In this document: positions 62,444 to 64,000 of the stretch, piece by piece
Numbering within the stretch: position 1 is the stretch's first letter
How the letters are laid out: every line of letters begins with the position of its first letter
Origin: Cherax quadricarinatus
Lineage: Eukaryota > Arthropoda > Malacostraca > Decapoda > Parastacidae
Direction: 5' to 3'
Assembly (NCBI RefSeq): GCF_038502225.1
Contig: NC_091321.1
Coordinates: forward strand, 37,755,390-37,819,389
Length of the DNA: 64,000 nt
Program-made: the position numbers and the translations under genes
Notes under the pieces: generated by a model
The model's database searches: none
The model's input: the letters and a program-made list of their open reading frames with translations, nothing else
Told to the model about the DNA's origin: nothing

Positions 62444-63655
62444 CAGTGGAACTTCAGTTTTTGTTTGCCCAGGTTTTCGTCAAATTTGGTTTTCAACGAC
62501 TTTTTTCATCAAAATTTTGTCCCAGTTTTCATTCATCACCTCAGTTTTCGTCCGCCGTACCGAATGTGTCCGCCTTCCTGCGCCCACACAAAGCATCCCA
62601 CGCACACGTTCTGAGTCAGTCTGACTTTGTTTCTCGTAGAGTGAACATTACCCTGCGCTTTGATACGAAACATTTTGTAATAATCCATTGTGTTTTGTGC
62701 TTGTTTATTGAATGCAACTGCTAAATAAGTCAACATGGGGCCGAAGAAAGTTCCAAGTGCCAGCCCTTTGATAAAGAAGCAAGAAATTGTGGCCAGAATA
62801 TATCCAAGAGAAGGATTTTGAAGAGTTTGAGGCTGAGCCTGACAACTCTACGCCTGTTTTGGAATCTATTGTGGCTTTGGGGAAGTCCATGGGGTTGGAT
62901 GTGAGTGGCCAGGATGTGGAAGTGTTGGTGGACAATCATAGGGAAGCACTAACCATTGAAGAGCTGCAACTGAAACAGCAACAGATTGCAGCTGAGGAAA
63001 TTGTTTCAGAGGAGGAGGAGGAAGAGAGATAGGAAAATGTGCTTTTTTCAGTGATTAAGGACATGTGTGCAAAGTGGAGTGAGTTGCAAAGTTTTGTGGA
63101 GGAATATCACCCGAACATAGCTTTTGCAAGCCGTGTCTGCAATATGTTCAGTGACATTTCCCATTTTAGGCAAATCTTAAAGAGACGCCAGAAACAGACC
63201 TCTCTGGACAGATTTTTTGTGCGATAGGGCTCCAGTGACTCTCAAGCTAGTCCTAGTGCCAGTAAAAGACAAAGAAGGGAAGTAACCCCAGATAGGTACT
63301 TGATACCTGAAGTCCTTATGGAGGGGGATTCCATTTCCAAACAATAACCTCTCCTCCCTCTCCCCTCCTCACCGTCTTCCATGCGCCAACAAGAGTCTTT
63401 AATAAAGGTAAAAGTGATGTTAATTGTTCATTTATCAATTTCATTAGTCCTTTATATTTATTTCTCATTGTTTTCTGTATGTAGAACTATAGTTATTGTC
63501 TATAAAACGTATTTTTGTTGATATTTTTGGTTGTTTGGAACAGATTAATTGGATTTACATTATTTCTTATGGGAAATATTGCTTCAGTTTTCGTTGAATT
63601 CGATTTTCATCAGACTTTATGGAACGAATTAATGACGAAAACCGAGGTGCCACTG
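62444..63655 (+). pseudogene. Tigger element (1212 bp), transposase core deleted
   Basis: Left end CAGTGGAACTTCAGTTTTTG, right end ...aaccgaggtgccactg, TA duplications at 62442-62443 and 63656-63657. N-terminus MGPKKVPSASPLIKK (62736) is followed after a break by the C-terminal part: DFEEFEAEPDNSTPVLESIV, GLDVSGQDVEVLVDNHREAL, then a frame break and CAKWSELQSFVEEYHPN, RRQKQTSLDRFFVR and the KRQRREVTPDRYL-type end. The DDE domain is missing. This third internally deleted copy has a breakpoint different from those at 4683 and 26786. Confidence 0.83.
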
Positions 63656-64000
63656 TAATTTTTGGTGTGAATGAAAATTCTTTATGTGAATAAAAAATCA
63701 AAATGGAATTCATGTGTGAAGCTTGGAAACATAACTGATGAACAAAGAAAATTTTATTTTAGTGCCTGGAATGCCTGCATTTATTTGGGACCCAATTTTG
63801 AAATTTGTGTGAAATTGGCCAAATTACCAATTTCTGATCACTTTATTCTGTAGTTGATTGGGCAGTTTCTTGTGGTCATTTGATAAAATAGAAGGCATAC
63901 TAGTGAAATAGCTAAGAATTTGGTCAACTGGAACAATGTAATTGGCCTAAAATAAGAGTCCAGGTTGGCAAAATCGCCGATGCATAAACATCGCAGACAC
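63656..64000 (+). mobile_element. TTAA-family (B-like) fragment running off the window
   Basis: Collinear with element B at about 19430-19790 (tttatgtgaataaaaaatca; gaatttggtcaactggaac; ggcaaaatcgccgatgcata). The Tigger at 62444 appears inserted into it. No end visible. Confidence 0.7.

Overview
The window looks like a stretch of a large, repeat-choked arthropod genome, most likely a decapod crustacean (my guess is a crayfish, from the dialect of the LINE, Penelope, Tigger and TTAA-type repeats; I cannot search). It is AT-rich, has no operons, contains a 100-N assembly gap (31401-31500), and nearly every long open frame belongs to a transposable element. Most elements are broken; one 6.6 kb LINE (49568-56188) has both ORFs open.

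Host gene. Under the repeats I find a chain of + strand exons that share no similarity with the repeat families: E1 13607-13750, E2 21982-22158, E3 28538-29013, E4 34303-34479 and, more weakly, E5 59419-59487. All have recognisable acceptors and GT donors, and the splice phases agree at every junction (1/1, 1/1, 0/0, 0/0). E4 encodes a helix-turn-helix resembling the Pipsqueak (psq) DNA-binding domain, so this is probably the middle or 3' part of a transcription-factor gene with introns of 5-25 kb. E2 is flanked on both sides by tandem repeats that look derived from its own splice sites; E1 has its donor region present three times; E4 is followed 16 bp after its donor by a 24-bp minisatellite.

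Transposons, left to right. 1-2165: a Penelope-like element (PLE) with its 5' part inverted. 2205-2935: tail of LINE-A (RTE/CFDP2-like, APE type). 2942-6600: three Tigger-type elements, one holding a 174-bp foldback insertion with target duplication. 7111-12130: a near full-length LINE-A on the minus strand, split by a TTAA-flanked piggyBac-like element (8745-10645). 12.4-16.8 kb: TTAA elements, a PLE fragment and E1. 16985-21780: a CR1-like LINE with an esterase-type ORF1, split by another TTAA element (18931-19980). 22.5-27.8 kb: LINE-A, nested TTAA elements, a PLE tail and a Tigger. 29.2-33.0 kb: a tRNA-derived SINE, foldbacks, LINE-A and LINE-C pieces and minisatellites. 33167-34246: a TTAA element. 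35.4-39.7 kb: LINE-C and a CR1 tail. 39.7-44.5 kb: poorly understood sequence. 44.5-47.9 kb: two Tigger elements. 49.3-59.2 kb: an L2/CR1-like LINE (LINE-D) interrupted by the intact I-like LINE. 59.6-64.0 kb: TTAA elements nested in each other and one more Tigger.

How they relate. The nesting gives a relative chronology: TTAA elements and the I-like LINE sit inside older LINEs, and removing each restores the older reading frame. The TTAA elements share CCCTTT-type inverted ends, TTAA target duplications and a subterminal CGTA-N4-TACG motif about 17-18 bp from the tip. One carries an ORF resembling the acidic N-terminus of piggyBac-type transposases, so I interpret them as a piggyBac-related, mostly non-autonomous family.
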